Shown one piece after another: positions 10,530 through 21,760 of a stretch of 64,000 nt of DNA. Origin of the DNA: Viridothelium virens (Eukaryota; Ascomycota; Dothideomycetes; Trypetheliales; Trypetheliaceae). The position numbers and the translations under genes are program-made. How positions within the stretch are numbered: position 1 is the first letter of the stretch; each line of letters starts with the position of its first letter. The notes below the pieces were generated by a model. That model saw nothing but the letters and a program-made list of their open reading frames with translations. It was not told the DNA's origin and did no database searches. The DNA lies in assembly GCA_010094025.1 (NCBI GenBank), contig ML991791.1, positions 248,001-312,000 of the forward strand. Reading direction: 5' to 3'.

Positions 10530-12270
10530 ATGTCTGATTCCGGCGGTCTGTCGATCTTACCAGGGAACTTTTTTTTGCTCCTCCAACCTGACGACATCTG
10601 GCCTGTAATTGTGATTGATGACATCATGACCGCGGAGCTCATGCATGGCAAGCAGCCCACCGCCGACTCGACCCCAGTTCTAGCAATAGGGATTAATCAG
10701 TTGTGAGTTCTCATGCCCCTCTATTCTGTAGCGAGCTATTACTGAGAGCTGCCAAATTAGGCATTGGGCAGAAAATGATAAACTTGTTGAATTCCCTGAT
10801 CCACCTCCCGGAGGACTTGAGGAGATCCGGCGCGATACTGAGCATGACCCGCAACGAATTCGCGCTTTCGAGTTAGCATGGCAATTTCAGCCAATCGAGT
10901 ACTGGAAAGAAGTCCTCTCTGAACAACCAGATAGACGGTCCGCTCAGAAGCCGCAGCACAGATCAGTTCAACCTAATCGGGAGAGGCTAGCCAGTCCATT
11001 GTCTGGGGAATCGAACGATGGGTCAAGGGGAAGCGCAGAGCTTACCTTGCCCGAAGATGCCTCTTCAACAAGTTCAAGACAACTCTCGACGCCGCCAAAG
11101 TCCGCGCCTGACCTGGCGGCTTGTCAACCAGGACCAAGTGCACCGAGAACAAATCGCACCAGGGGCCATGGAGAAATGGACATTACGAAAGAGGATGATG
11201 ATGAGCTGATCTTCGTACACGCCACAAGCAAGGAGGACATTCCGATGTTACCGTCACTTGCATCAACAACATCCAGTAAGAACAAGGACCTCTATGATTT
11301 AGCACTTGAAAACGAGAGAATTCGCTCGCGCTCCATGTCGAAAGCGCAGGATTCCTCTTCAAGCGGTCAACATGACTATGAAAACAGCCAGTGCGCCGCT
11401 ACCTCATTAGCAGAACATCGCGGGCAAGAGGAGCTTATGATTAATGTCCTCGTCAGTTGTGAGAAAGAGGAGAAAGTCTTTTCTCTTCCTCCTCATCGTC
11501 TGAGTACGGAGCTTTGCGAACGCATAGATTGGGATGCCCCCGACGGCATTCATTTACGGCTAGATGACACAGATCCGAAACGGTTCAAGAAAGTGGAACT
11601 CTACCTAATTAATGGTGATTGGTCGCCACGCTTGATCGATCCTCAGGGCTCATTCCCTCGACTAGAGCCACAGCCATATTCCATGAAGATTCGTCAGGAA
11701 TGGATCGAAGACTGTGCATTCGTCTGGGTGACGGCAGCTAAACTAGATCTTGGCTGCTTACGGCGCCTCGTTCTCGAAAAGCTCAAGCTTCTAACGCCGT
11801 ATTCTGACCTCGGTATCGTAATTCTTGCCCGGGCGGCTCTCGAGACATATCCCAGGGATGGAAATAACGTGGATAGAGTTGACATGGAGATGAGGGAGCT
11901 TTTGGCTGACAACATTGCACATGACCACAGCGCCATCGAGAGCGGTTTTACGGCAAGTTGGCTACAGGATATAATGATGAAAGACATCAGTCTTTCTGTG
12001 GCAGTCGCGGAAAAGAGAGAAAGACTACGGGAGCTAGATTTCTCTGACGATGAAGAGACAGCTTCTGATGGCGATGCAGACGACGAGAAGAATGAGTATT
12101 GCCCAGAGACAGGGACCAATCCTGAACGTGAACATTCTAACGGTGATCCTGACGATGCCGAGACAAGTTTTGAGGACTGCATGGAAACGGAGACAGACGA
12201 CGAAGAGGAGTTTGAGGATCAGCTAGAGCTAGTGGAGAAGCTTGGCGATCCGAAATTCAACGATGAATAG
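10530..12270 (+). CDS. PWWP-like and BTB/POZ-like domain protein
   Basis: Exons 10530-10702 and 10761-12270 (58-bp intron, GTGAGT...TTAG) give 560 residues. Residues 9-70 (ILPGNFFLLLQPDDIWPVIV, then HWAENDKLVEF across the intron) look like the PWWP fold found in fungal chromatin-linked proteins, including the WPV core. A disordered serine-rich linker follows. From about residue 285 a segment with VLVSCEKEEKVFSLPPHRLS, then RLDDTDPKRFKKVELYL, resembles a divergent BTB/POZ domain. The last 100 residues are very acidic. The likely role is chromatin binding or protein recruitment in the nucleus. Both domain calls are from pattern memory and the BTB one is the weaker. The ATG at 10530 is the first in frame. 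Confidence 0.75.
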
Positions 12271-12665
12271 GTTCATCATCTCTGAAGGTCGCAATGGCTT
12301 AGCACATCTCGCTGATCATACTAGCCTGGTTTTGTAAGCCCGCTTAGCTCTTTGCATTTATCGATGAGGCAGAATTCGAGCGCTTTTGCTTGGTGAATGG
12401 AGCGCGCCTTTGCTATTTTGCTCAGGATTCGGTAGATTCAGATGACTCATAGAAACTAAGATAGACAGCGTACCATAGGTATTCGATTTCTATTTCCCTC
12501 TCGTGACGATGCGAAGTTCGAAAATAGGTGGGCGCTCAAAGAGGTACACATACTCTTGCGTGGTATACCTTGCGTCTAAATTCTGCATGACAGACGTGCA
12601 GAGGTAACTTTGTCAGTCACCCTTGCACCAGCTGCACCTTCCGGAAAAAATATCACACTCTCTGC
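12271..12665. other. Intergenic, promoter of the NADAR gene
   Basis: About 395 bp between two co-directional genes, probably terminator plus promoter. No specific site is recognised. Confidence 0.45.
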
Positions 12666-13498
12666 ATGAATAAGAAAGTGATCCAGCGACTAATCTCCAC
12701 CACGAACATATTACGGTCTCCCGCACCCTTACTGCCTGCTGCAGAAAAAATTCCAGGTCCATCTAGATCAATTACGTCAACCATAGTCATGGCACAGCAG
12801 CCCACCATCCTCAGCAGCAGCGACAGCGGACCCATCTTCTTTTGGAGGGAATTTGAGGAACCGTATGGATTCCTTTCACAATGGTACGAGTGCGTGTTCG
12901 AACACAACGACGTCAAATATCATCATGCGGAGATGTGGATGATGACGCAGAAGGCGAAGTTATTTGGGGATAAGGTATACATGAAACTTTTCTGGTGTAC
13001 TGTTTCATCTGTCGTCTGCCCTTCGAGCTTCAGTTGAGATATCAAAGCATTATACTGAATGGTTTTTAGGAAGCTACAGAGCAGATGATGCAGACCACGG
13101 TTCCGAGGAAACATCAAGCACTTGGGCGAAAGGTGAAGGGATACGATGGGAAGATATGGGATCAAAGTAAGCTTCTATTAGTCTGTCCCGATCTTGCCCT
13201 TCTTCGCTCGAAAATTATCAACCGACTAGACGCTCACTAGCCAACAGACAAGAGCCGCATAGTTGAAGAAGGTAACTGGTGGAAGTTTACGAATTGCCTA
13301 GACCAACCACAACTGAGACGGCTCTTGCTAGAGACAGGAGACAGGGAGCTTGTAGAGGCGTCTCCAACTGACAGAATATGGGGCGTAGGTTTCAACGCCC
13401 AGACTGCTGAGGCCAATCGCAAGGATTGGGGTCAGAATCTATTGGGTAAAGCAATCATGGCAGTACGCAAGCGGATCCGAGAGCAAGAAGCAGCATAG
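12666..13498 (+). CDS. NADAR (YbiA/DUF1768-like) domain protein
   Basis: Exons 12666-12974, 13070-13166 and 13248-13498 give 218 residues. The core starts at about residue 50 with GPIFFWREFEEPYGFLSQW, continues HHAEMWMMTQKAKLFGDK, and ends with the family hallmarks LLLETGDRELVEASP, DRIWGVGF and NLLGKAIMAVR. NADAR proteins act on ADP-ribose derivatives, and bacterial YbiA-type members hydrolyse N-glycosidic bonds in riboflavin-pathway intermediates. The fungal role is uncertain. Two starts are plausible: ATG 12666 adds 41 residues rich in Arg, Ser and Pro and nearly free of acids, like a mitochondrial presequence, and ATG 12789 gives a 177-residue cytosolic form. The gene overlaps nothing and ends 30 bp from the convergent CCDC174 gene. 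Confidence 0.88.
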
Positions 13499-13527
13499 AA
13501 CCACAAGCATACATAGCTCTGTTCATG

Positions 13528-14616
13528 TCAACCAGCTCCCTCCTGAGTGACTTTATCGCTGCCGTCTTTTCCCTCATCCTTCGCCACCTTGTTGCCAAAC
13601 ATTTCCTCACCCAACCCCTCCAGAAATGCATCCGCCTGCTTGCGTACCCTCTTCTCCCCAATCTTCTTCCGCCTCTCCTCAATTTCCCTCTTTCTTTCCT
13701 CCTTCCGCTCCTCCCTTTCCCTCCGCCTCCTTTCCGTCTCCCTCCTCTCCTCTTCCAACCCCTCCATCTGTGCCTTTCTCTCTTCCTCATCCCGACTAAA
13801 CTGGAAGAAACCCGTCCCCTTCGTCCGCACCTCCTTCCTTGCATCAAAGTGCTCGTCGGGTGGCGGTGTCGGCTCCTTATCACGTTTCGCTGCCAGCTCC
13901 GCCATCTGCTCCGCAACCGGGTCGTCGGGATCAAAGGCCGCGGATTGGATCGCGTCGCCGTAGATGATGTTCGTCGGTGCTGCAGGGCGTGCAGTGAAGC
14001 GATCGGGGTCGTCGCTCTGGGCTGCGAGCTTGCGCTTCTTGTTGCGTTCTTGCCGCGCCACCTCGGCTTTCGTGCCCTGTCGTGTGCGCCCGAACTCGTC
14101 GACGTATTCTACGACCTCCTCGTCGGCGTCGCTCGCGTTATCGTCGTCGTCAGAGGAGACCTCGGAGTCGGACCCCAGCCCTTTTGCTTCCCGCTCCGCC
14201 CATTTTCGGTCGAAGTCGATGAGGTGGCGTTCCTCGGAGTCTTCGACGTCGCCGCGTTTCATGGCGGCGTATAGGCGGGCCTTGTCTTCCATGCGTCGTT
14301 GTGCGCGGCGCCATTCTGTGCTGTCGAGAGCTTCACCGCTTGTGCTGTGTTTTTGTTCGAAGGCTGGAGATGAGGTAGAGATGTCGGCGTGTGCACGCTT
14401 TAGAGTGCCTTTGTTGTGTGTATTGAATATTGAGTCTTTCTTCGGACGTGAGCGACCGGAGTTAGCGGTAGCAGTCGAGGACGCTTTTGGCGTGTTGGAG
14501 GCGATTAGAGAGGAGAGGTGGGAGGAGAAGGCGAGAGAGGTTGAAGACGAGATTTCTTTGCCAGTTGACTTCTTAGGCTGGGGAACGCCGTAAAGGGAAG
14601 AATCTTTTGTAGACAT
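13528..14616 (-). CDS. CCDC174: CCDC174-family coiled-coil nuclear protein
   Basis: Single exon, 362 residues. The middle carries the family signature around EEVVEYVDEFGRTRQGTK, preceded by an acidic DSEVSSDDDDNASDADEE stretch. The N-terminal part begins with a serine-rich segment and a region LDSTEWRRAQRRMEDKARLY. Residues 270-345 are almost pure Glu/Arg/Lys and should form a long single alpha helix or coiled coil. Human CCDC174 associates with splicing/exon-junction components in the nucleus, and a similar role is expected by homology only. Convergent with the NADAR gene and only 29 bp away. Confidence 0.85.
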   Translation of the reverse strand: MSTKDSSLYGVPQPKKSTGKEISSSTSLAFSSHLSSLIASNTPKASSTATANSGRSRPKKDSIFNTHNKGTLKRAHADISTSSPAFEQKHSTSGEALDSTEWRRAQRRMEDKARLYAAMKRGDVEDSEERHLIDFDRKWAEREAKGLGSDSEVSSDDDDNASDADEEVVEYVDEFGRTRQGTKAEVARQERNKKRKLAAQSDDPDRFTARPAAPTNIIYGDAIQSAAFDPDDPVAEQMAELAAKRDKEPTPPPDEHFDARKEVRTKGTGFFQFSRDEEERKAQMEGLEEERRETERRRREREERKEERKREIEERRKKIGEKRVRKQADAFLEGLGEEMFGNKVAKDEGKDGSDKVTQEGAG

Positions 14617-16336
14617 AATTGACTGGAGCTTCTTTAGAGCGCAGAGATGTCCGTGCTAGATCTGTAGTGCCTGTCTGAGGTAACCTGTCGGCGCTGCAAG
14701 TTACGAAAGGTTATTGGACAAAAGCTGTGGACTTTATCCCTATGCGGCGCCGTAGCCGAGGACGAGATGAAGTTTTTATTTCAGGGGGGCTCCACCACCA
14801 CAAGGAATTGGTAAGGATAATTTGAAGGTGGTACTCGTTGAAGTCTTTTCTATTGGCCGATAGTATTACTTTTTTGATTTAAGCGTTGTGGAGATGGGCG
14901 CATTGGTGGAGATTTGTATGGAGTTGAAAATTGGCTTGCATGGCAAATGGTGCTCCACACCCGCCGTAATGACGTATGATCGGGTTATCTTTTCCCGGAC
15001 CTGAACATCTTTGGCACTAAGTGAGTGTTAGGGTCGGACTTACCTTGTCCATAACTCCGCGACCGGTGCAAAACACAACACTCCATCTTTCGCAATTGCG
15101 CACTTCGGTAATATTGTCCTTTACCTACACCCTAATTCTCATTGAATCGAAATTTGAACGACTAATTCGGCTGTAAAACACCCTCCGTCCCAACAATCAT
15201 CCAAGCTTGAAAGTGGTCCGACATGGGGTAGGCTACCTGGGTACGCCTTATGGAGAAAATCTCGTTCACATTCGATGTCAGCCTGCCATGCTCACTTCGT
15301 GAAATCTTTAACAATTCAGAACAATACCCCGATGCTCATCTCGAGGATCGATGAATGTCTAGAAATCATATCTCATGTCATATAGCCATGTCTCAGAGCT
15401 TCTGTAGCTCGAGTACTACTGTTCAATGCTGCAATATTCCTTCCTTACCTGGGAAGAACCACCCTCTGCAACTAAAATTAGGATATAGCAGGAAGGGCTA
15501 GAGTCTTTGAAGGAGAATGTATGCTAATATATCTTAACTGTTTCGCTCAGATTGTACTCTTACGGAGAAAACTCTTTTAGACAAGGCCACAACTTAGACT
15601 ATGGTACATATTTCCTCAGCTTTATCTTTTCTGACAGAGATTCTTGTGCTTGTTCTTCAATAAGAGCAGCTTCAACATACCAATATCACATCTCTCTCCT
15701 AAGCCAATTGGCGCACATACTTCGTAATCTCAGAGATACGGATGATTTGGAAGGACGGTCAAGGGTCGTTTTCCCTTCATCGGTCAACCCGTATTTCTAG
15801 GACTTCTAGTATGATGTGTCTTGATCTCGTCTCGCTGATATACTAGCCTCGCATTCTCTGACGTAAATGTCGAGCTGTTTTATGAATTCCTTGGGTCTGT
15901 ACTTAATCTGTCAGCAGAGCATTGACTCGGAAGAAATCCACATTTTCTAGAATTGACCCTCTGTTTGAAATACATTGTCGCATGTTTGGGTAGCGCATTG
16001 GTGATTGGTGGATCTTTTCACATATCCTGGCCGGGTATCGGCCTCGGTCCCTGCTCATTCATCCTCATTCTCTCCACAACTTCCCCAGACTTAGACTGAC
16101 GGCAGTCCAAACCACCCAAACCCTCTCCGAAGATCTTTTCGCTAAAGAGTAGTTCCTCAGGGACATGCAGCTCCTACCAGGAACTCTTTGCACTAGAGAG
16201 GTTGCCACGCGAGTAGTCTCTTCGCAAATCTGCAATTTTCCGTCAAAATCCCGATTCTTAGATTTTCGTATATAGCAATTGAGTTTGCCCAGTATGGAAT
16301 TCCCATCCCTATCCACTTTTTACCTTGTCCGCCAAG
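14617..16336. other. Intergenic region, no gene recognised
   Basis: About 1.7 kb between divergent genes (CCDC174 -, pectinesterase +). It is AT-richer than the genes. Open frames such as the one at 15552-15800 lack any family or splice support. Confidence 0.45.
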
Positions 16337-17692
16337 ATGTATCCCGGGAGTACGATTCTTGGTCTTCTTCCATTCTTGGCACTCACATCTTCACTCCCTA
16401 CCTCTGAGCTTCCCTCATACGGCTCAACCTTTAATCGTACAGCCTGCCAGCTTCCCAGTACCGACCCACTCGCCGGTTGTCCCGAGAATACTGTCCTCGT
16501 CGGTCCCACATCGAATGCGCATTTCTCTACTATACAGTCTGCCATTCTTTCCATCCCCAATAATACCACTCCGTACACCATCCTCGTCCTCCCCGGCAAC
16601 TACACCGAACAACTCAACATTACGCGCCCTGGGCCCGTGTATCTTCTGGGACAGACCCCCTCTCCGTACAGCTCTAATGGCAGCAACAATCAAGCGGGCG
16701 ACAATCCCGGCACGAAGAACAGAGTGGTTGTAATCTGGCACCAAGCCACTGGCACCGCAACTACCGGAACACTCGACAACGCCTTTACCTCTACCCTCAC
16801 CATCGCCCCAACCCTCAACTCTTCTCTCACGGGTGCCGGCCCTGATGGAAATACTGTACCTGCGGGCACGCCCTTCGGTAATACCGACTTCCGCGCCTAC
16901 AATATCGATTTTGTGAACGCATACCTTCCCTACAGCGCAGGTCCCTCCCTTGCCTTGAGCATCTCATACGCTAATGCGGGCTTCTATGGCGTTGGGTTCT
17001 TCTCGTATCAGGACACGGTATATGTTGGAAAGCTGGCAAGCGTGTACATGAAGGGAGGGACAGTGGCTGGGCAGACAGACTTCTTCTATGGATTCGGTAC
17101 ATTGTGGGCGCAGGGTATCAGTGTGCTACTGAGGGGATGTGGAGGTGGAATCACTGCGTGGAAGGGCACGAATACGACCTTTGTGAACAAGTATGGGGTT
17201 TATCTGCATGATAGCGTGGTGAGAAAAGCAAATTCGAGTTTGAGCATTGCGCAACAGTGTGCGTTGGGAAGACCTTGGGTAAGTGGAATAGGAATTGCAT
17301 GGGGAGTTTGATGAGATCGATAGGGCTAATGAGGAATCAGAACGCACAGATGCGGTCGATCTTCGCCAATTGCTATCTTGATGACAGCATTGAGCCATCT
17401 GGATATATCGAATGGCAATCCACGGACCCGCGTCTCAATTACAACGTAAGTATCGGAAATTGAATACGTCGCACCTGTTGATGCTAATAATCCTGCGTCT
17501 TAGACCTCTATGGCCGAGTATCAGGACTACGGGCCAGGATTCAATCTCACTGGGCGAGTACAAGCAAACATTACAAGATTGCTCACCTCCCAGCAATATG
17601 AGCCATACTCTACGCCAGAAAAAGTATTTGAGTACCCATTCTCGGGGAAATTTGGAAATATTGGGTGGATCGACCCTGCATCATATCCATGA
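16337..17692 (+). CDS. Secreted pectin methylesterase (carbohydrate esterase family 8)
   Basis: Exons 16337-17278, 17341-17445 and 17504-17692 (introns of 62 and 58 bp) give 411 residues. It starts with a signal peptide (MYPGSTILGLLPFLALTSSL). The right-handed beta-helix motifs of CE8 are present in order: FSTIQSAILSIP, NTDFRAYNIDF, YQDTVYV (Gln and Asp of the active site at about 225-226), DFFYGFG (catalytic Asp at about 248) and LGRPW at residues 310-314, split exactly at the first intron. The family usually has DFIFG, so Phe-Tyr here is a variant. The enzyme removes methyl groups from homogalacturonan in plant cell walls. Many N-glycosylation sequons fit extracellular export. The ATG at 16337 is the first in-frame ATG. 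Confidence 0.93.
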
Positions 17693-18301
17693 TGTATAGT
17701 CTGTGTAGCTTCTTATAAATTATCACAATCTATTTCACTGCTCCTACTCGGCCCTTTATTATTTGCCTTCAAAGTTCTTGCCTTAGAGCACCCTCGGATC
17801 GTGACATTGACCACGTTGATCATCGTATGGTAATGTTGCCCGGTCAGTGACACAATCCTACTTTTCAAGTAAAGACACCAGTTGCACCCTAGTACGCCGG
17901 GAGTAATGGTGCAAGGAAATTGTCGAATAACGCTGCATCGTTGGAAGGAGGGTTCAAAGGCTGATACAAGGTAAGAAGTACAGAACCCATACAACATTAC
18001 CTAGGCCTTTCAGAACACAAGTTGTGAGGAAGTGTTTTAACCTCCACTCGGTTCGATAAATAAGGACGTTGGTAAAATCCACAGCTTGGTAGACAAATAA
18101 TACGTAACTGTGGCTGGGCAGATGACGTCATGTTTCCTCGGGATTGCTCTCAGGAACAGATGGAACTTATAAGATTAGCATCCACCCTTTCAACTGGACG
18201 TTTACATGGTAGTATGTAGTGGAACGTGCTCATTGTCAATATTTTCCACAGCATTGATGGACCATTCATGTGTGACTAGTAGGTTCCTACCCTATTGAAC
18301 G
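17693..18301. other. Intergenic, pectinesterase terminator and thioesterase promoter
   Basis: About 600 bp between co-directional genes. Nothing beyond ordinary AT-rich spacer is seen. Confidence 0.45.
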
Positions 18302-18916
18302 ATGTCCACCTTTTCCACAAGTCTCGTCCGGGAGGAGATATCAGCTTCAACGCGGGCACAGTTCTCCAGCTACGACTGGTGCACTCGCCTACTCAACGAC
18401 ACTAGTCTTATACCAGTGCAAACTGTGCATCAGCATACTTCCACGGACGTGGACTCGAAATTTATGTCTTCTACGCTGCGCGACCACGATGCTTTACTGG
18501 GTGTTCAATCTTTCTACAAGTTACGGCAACCCCCAGCTCAAACGTCCGGCTCGGCGGCTTCCGCTCCTTACGTCCTCGATCCATTACCGCCTGGGGAGCT
18601 TCAGACGTTATATATTCTTGGGAATGGCGCGAGCGGGCATGCTGGCATCTCGCATGGTGGGCTGGTTGCTACGCTGCTAGACCAGCAGACTGGTTCGCTT
18701 ATGATTGCGGACTCAGCTACGCCACGGCCGTACACGGTCTATTGCAATGTGCACTATCTGCGACCGGTCTCTCTGCCCAGCGCGGTACAGGTTTGCGCAT
18801 GGAAGTCCAAGATTCAAGGTCGCAAGCACTGGGTGATGGCAGAGATACGGGACGGGAAGGGGGCGGTACTAGCGAGTGCGGAGAGTCTGTATGTGAATGT
18901 GCAGAGCAAGCTGTAA
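18302..18916 (+). CDS. Hotdog-fold thioesterase (PaaI/THEM4-like)
   Basis: Single exon, 204 residues. The core GHAGISHGGLVATLLDQQTG contains the H-G-G ... LLD-x-x-x-G signature of the 4HBT/PaaI hotdog superfamily, followed by the beta strands TVYCNVHYLRPV, VQVCAWKSKIQGRKHWVMAE and VLASAESLYV. Such enzymes hydrolyse acyl-CoA thioesters, but the acyl substrate is unknown. The N-terminal 70 residues are family-typical filler with no targeting signal that I can see. The next 1.3 kb contains a decayed P450. Confidence 0.9.
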   Translation: MSTFSTSLVREEISASTRAQFSSYDWCTRLLNDTSLIPVQTVHQHTSTDVDSKFMSSTLRDHDALLGVQSFYKLRQPPAQTSGSAASAPYVLDPLPPGELQTLYILGNGASGHAGISHGGLVATLLDQQTGSLMIADSATPRPYTVYCNVHYLRPVSLPSAVQVCAWKSKIQGRKHWVMAEIRDGKGAVLASAESLYVNVQSKL

Positions 18917-19111
18917 AGGAAAGCTATCAAACCGGAATCAGCGGCGTCGAGAATGTGGGTCATAAGGCGCAATATATTGTGGGCTCTAGGCCGAATCACC
19001 CAATGCTTTTCGTTCTTGCAAGACGAAACGGTGAGAAATCAGACAGTCGTTGATGAAAGTCTCCGACCGACAAGCTTATTGGTGAGGCTAGTTGGGATTC
19101 ATTGCTGGTGA

Positions 19112-19660
19112 GTGCAAGTGTTGCAGTGGAGACAAACGGGCGCGAACGGATTGCTGATACTTTCTCTAGGATTGCACGCGATAGCTAGCGTCTCAGCGAG
19201 TGCCGTCTTCCATCCGCTTGATCATCTACCTGCTTCATTAGCCCTTGCGGCTTACATCGATGAGGCATTCCAGCGTCTGGATGAGACCGCTGCCAGCAAA
19301 GAGCTTACTAGATGCACCTTCTTACACTCCTGCATGGAGGAGAGCTTGCGTGCAAGTCCTCTGGTTGGTGGCCCCATGCTACGGGAGGTGCTGCGTGGGG
19401 AGTGAAAGATTGGTGAGCACTCCTTCCCTGTATGTCCTAAAGTATGGATGTTACACTGTGCCCTTCAGCATGCAGAAGGAGTATACTAGCGACCTTACAA
19501 GTTCACCCTCGGGTAGTGGATGAATGCGGATGATCCTGATGATCCTGATGACCAAACGACGCGATGCACAGGATATCGCGTTCTGCATTCTGCACCGTCA
19601 GCATCGGACCTCGAGACTGCTTAGGTTAGCGGATGGCATGCGATAAGTCTCTATCTACGT
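19112..19660 (+). pseudogene. Cytochrome P450 relic
   Basis: The frame from about 19112 reads GLHAIASVSASAVFHPLDHL and then FLHSCMEESLRASPLVGGPM and LREVLRGE, which match the I-helix to K-helix (ExxR-type EESLR) and following region of fungal P450s. Beyond a stop the same frame continues GEHSFPVCPKVWMLHCALQH and VY(stop)RPYKFTLG(stop)WM, which align with the usual GHFFPAGTVVGV...HHNE...PDPFEF..ERWM order. A weak heme-loop remnant (AFCILHRQHRTSRLL) follows at about 19570-19640 in another frame. So at least three stops and one frameshift are present and the first half of the enzyme is missing. This is a host gene in decay. Identification rests on motif order, not a search. Confidence 0.6.
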
Positions 19661-20283
19661 TGGTGAGCACTGTGGTGCAGTCCCGGACTCGATATCGTTG
19701 AGATCTATAGCAAGGACAATGGACCTGCATTTGACGCTCATTCTGTCTTTAGGGGATAACCGGCGCCCTGATGTTCGCTGACAGATGCATTTCAAAAGCG
19801 AGCTCCCTCAATCTTGATCAGCTTACCGACGGGCTAAACAATGATTGAACATCAATTTTCGTACGCAAAGAAAAATTCCGGGTATCAGGACCAGCCTCTG
19901 GTAACTCTCACCCCCAGTCTATATCCTATTCGGTTGTCAGTGGTACCCGACACGGAAGCGGAGCGGCAAGGGGATGGCGTAAGAATAAAGACTCGATGCC
20001 GCACTACCCCCTGTGCCTCTGTGCCGCCCCCTCTATTCCCCCACGTTACAAGTCATTATGCATCTATGCTGTCCTCGAAGCTTAAGCGAAACTCAACGTA
20101 GGTACGGAGTACCATATTCATTACCTCTCCGCGGTCCCAGGTCATTATTGATCCACAAGGAAGCAGTCATCGAAGGCCGTCATGCCACCCTCTCGGGCAG
20201 GTGTCTTCGTTGGATAGATGCCACATTACTGCCTTGTCTTTCCGCTTGGTCCGGTCTGACAAGCCGGACTGATCTCCGTAACA
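19661..20283. other. Intergenic, promoter of the esterase gene
   Basis: About 620 bp. It contains the 12-bp word GGTACGGAGTAC at 20101-20112, shared with 33906-33917. No gene is seen. Confidence 0.45.
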
Positions 20284-21417
20284 ATGGAGCACAGACTCCG
20301 CGACCCGCTGTTGCAAACCAAGCGGAACATCGAGAGCTTGAGCAATACAGTGCCCGAGTTCGAAGAGGTAGTGCCAGGTCATACTCCGAAATCTAAATAC
20401 TCCTTCTAATGTTGACCGTAGTTGGTTCAAGCTTCTCAAGCACCACGATGGGACTTTCGAGACGTTGGGATGATTCGCAACGCCATGAAAAGCTACGACG
20501 ATGCTAAGCTAAGAGCACTTGGCCCGGCAGAGCCAGATCTCGAACAGAATAGACAGACGATACCCCTCAGAGATGAACACGAGACCTCCGCATGGGTTGT
20601 CCAGCGAAACAGAGAGAATAGTGACGGTTCTCCGCGACCTTTAGTGGTTTTATTCCATGGAGGCGGCTTCACATTAGGTACAGCAGACCACATGATCCCT
20701 TACGCGCGGGGTCTAGCCCATCTTTTCAATGCCGTAGTTCTAAGCGCAACGTACCGACTTGCACCGGAGCACCTTCATCCGTATGGACCTAAAGATGCCT
20801 GGGACGCGCTGCAATGGGCAGCAGCAAATGCACAGTCGCTAGGAGCCGACCCCGGTGCCGGATTTGTCGTTGGAGGGGTGTCAGCAGGCGGCAATCTAGC
20901 TGCTGTACTAAACCAGCAAGCCAAAGACAATGCACTTAATCCTCCCCTCACGGGATGTTGGAGTGTTGTGCCTTTACTAGAGCCGCCGAAAAAGTATGCA
21001 GACAGGTGGTTCTCGAGGAAGCAGAATGCGAATGCTCCGTGTCTCAGCACGGCAGAGCAAGATTTGCTAGATGGGTACTATGCTGCTGATAAGTCATCGC
21101 TGTGGTACTCTCCCTTCAATGGCAAGGAAGCATTCGTTGGCTTGTCTCGTACATACCTGCAGGTCTGCGGTGGAGACCCCCTGAGGGACGACGGACTCGT
21201 CCTCTATCAGGCGCTGAGAGATGCAGGTGTGCAAACACGGATTGACGTGTATCCCGGTATGCCTCACGGGTTTTGGACCGCGTTTCCAGGCTACAAAACT
21301 TCTGAGCTTTTCATGCAAGATCTTGCTGAAGGGTTTGGGTGGCTGCTAGAGAAGCGATTCGACGCCCAAAAAGTCGAATCTGTCTTGTATATACCATCTC
21401 ATTCAACGAGTGATTGA
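20284..21417 (+). CDS. Alpha/beta hydrolase, hormone-sensitive-lipase-like esterase
   Basis: Exons 20284-20367 and 20422-21417 (54-bp intron, GTAGTG...CGTAG with a CTAAT branch site) give 359 residues. The short first exon adds MEHRLRDPLLQTKRNIESLS in phase, and without it the main exon lacks an ATG near its start. HSL-family motifs: oxyanion HGGG at 107-110, nucleophile elbow GGVSAGG with Ser182 (Val in place of the usual Asp before Ser), Asp280 in GGDPLRDDG and His310 in MPHGFW. There is no signal peptide, so the protein is probably cytosolic. It likely hydrolyses short-chain esters, and such genes often sit in secondary-metabolite regions. The neighbours are a P450 relic and a methyltransferase relic. 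Confidence 0.88.
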
Positions 21418-21760
21418 GTAGCGACCATCTAATCTTCCTTTTCCTCCCCAAAGCACTCGTATGTTTCTCATCTTTCTCGGTGTCATCGCCGCTGCTAGTG
21501 CTGGCAATGCGTACATTTTCTAGCTGGCATTGGAAATTATGTGTTTGCTCGTTTTTCTTAGTGTTCTTTCTCCCCTCTTTCCTGCTTATTGTAGGGCACC
21601 CCATTTAGTACAACCTCGTCACTGTTACAGGGAAATACGCAAGACTCATGACACCAATCCGCAACCGCTCACTGCACCCCACGCTCGCCTCTCAATCCAT
21701 AGATGCTAGCTCCTGAATCTAACCCACCATCACCCAGCAGTCTAGTCCTTTCACAGCTCT
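21418..21760. other. Intergenic, esterase 3-prime region
   Basis: About 340 bp, T-rich just after the esterase stop. Nothing else is recognised before the methyltransferase relic. Confidence 0.4.
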
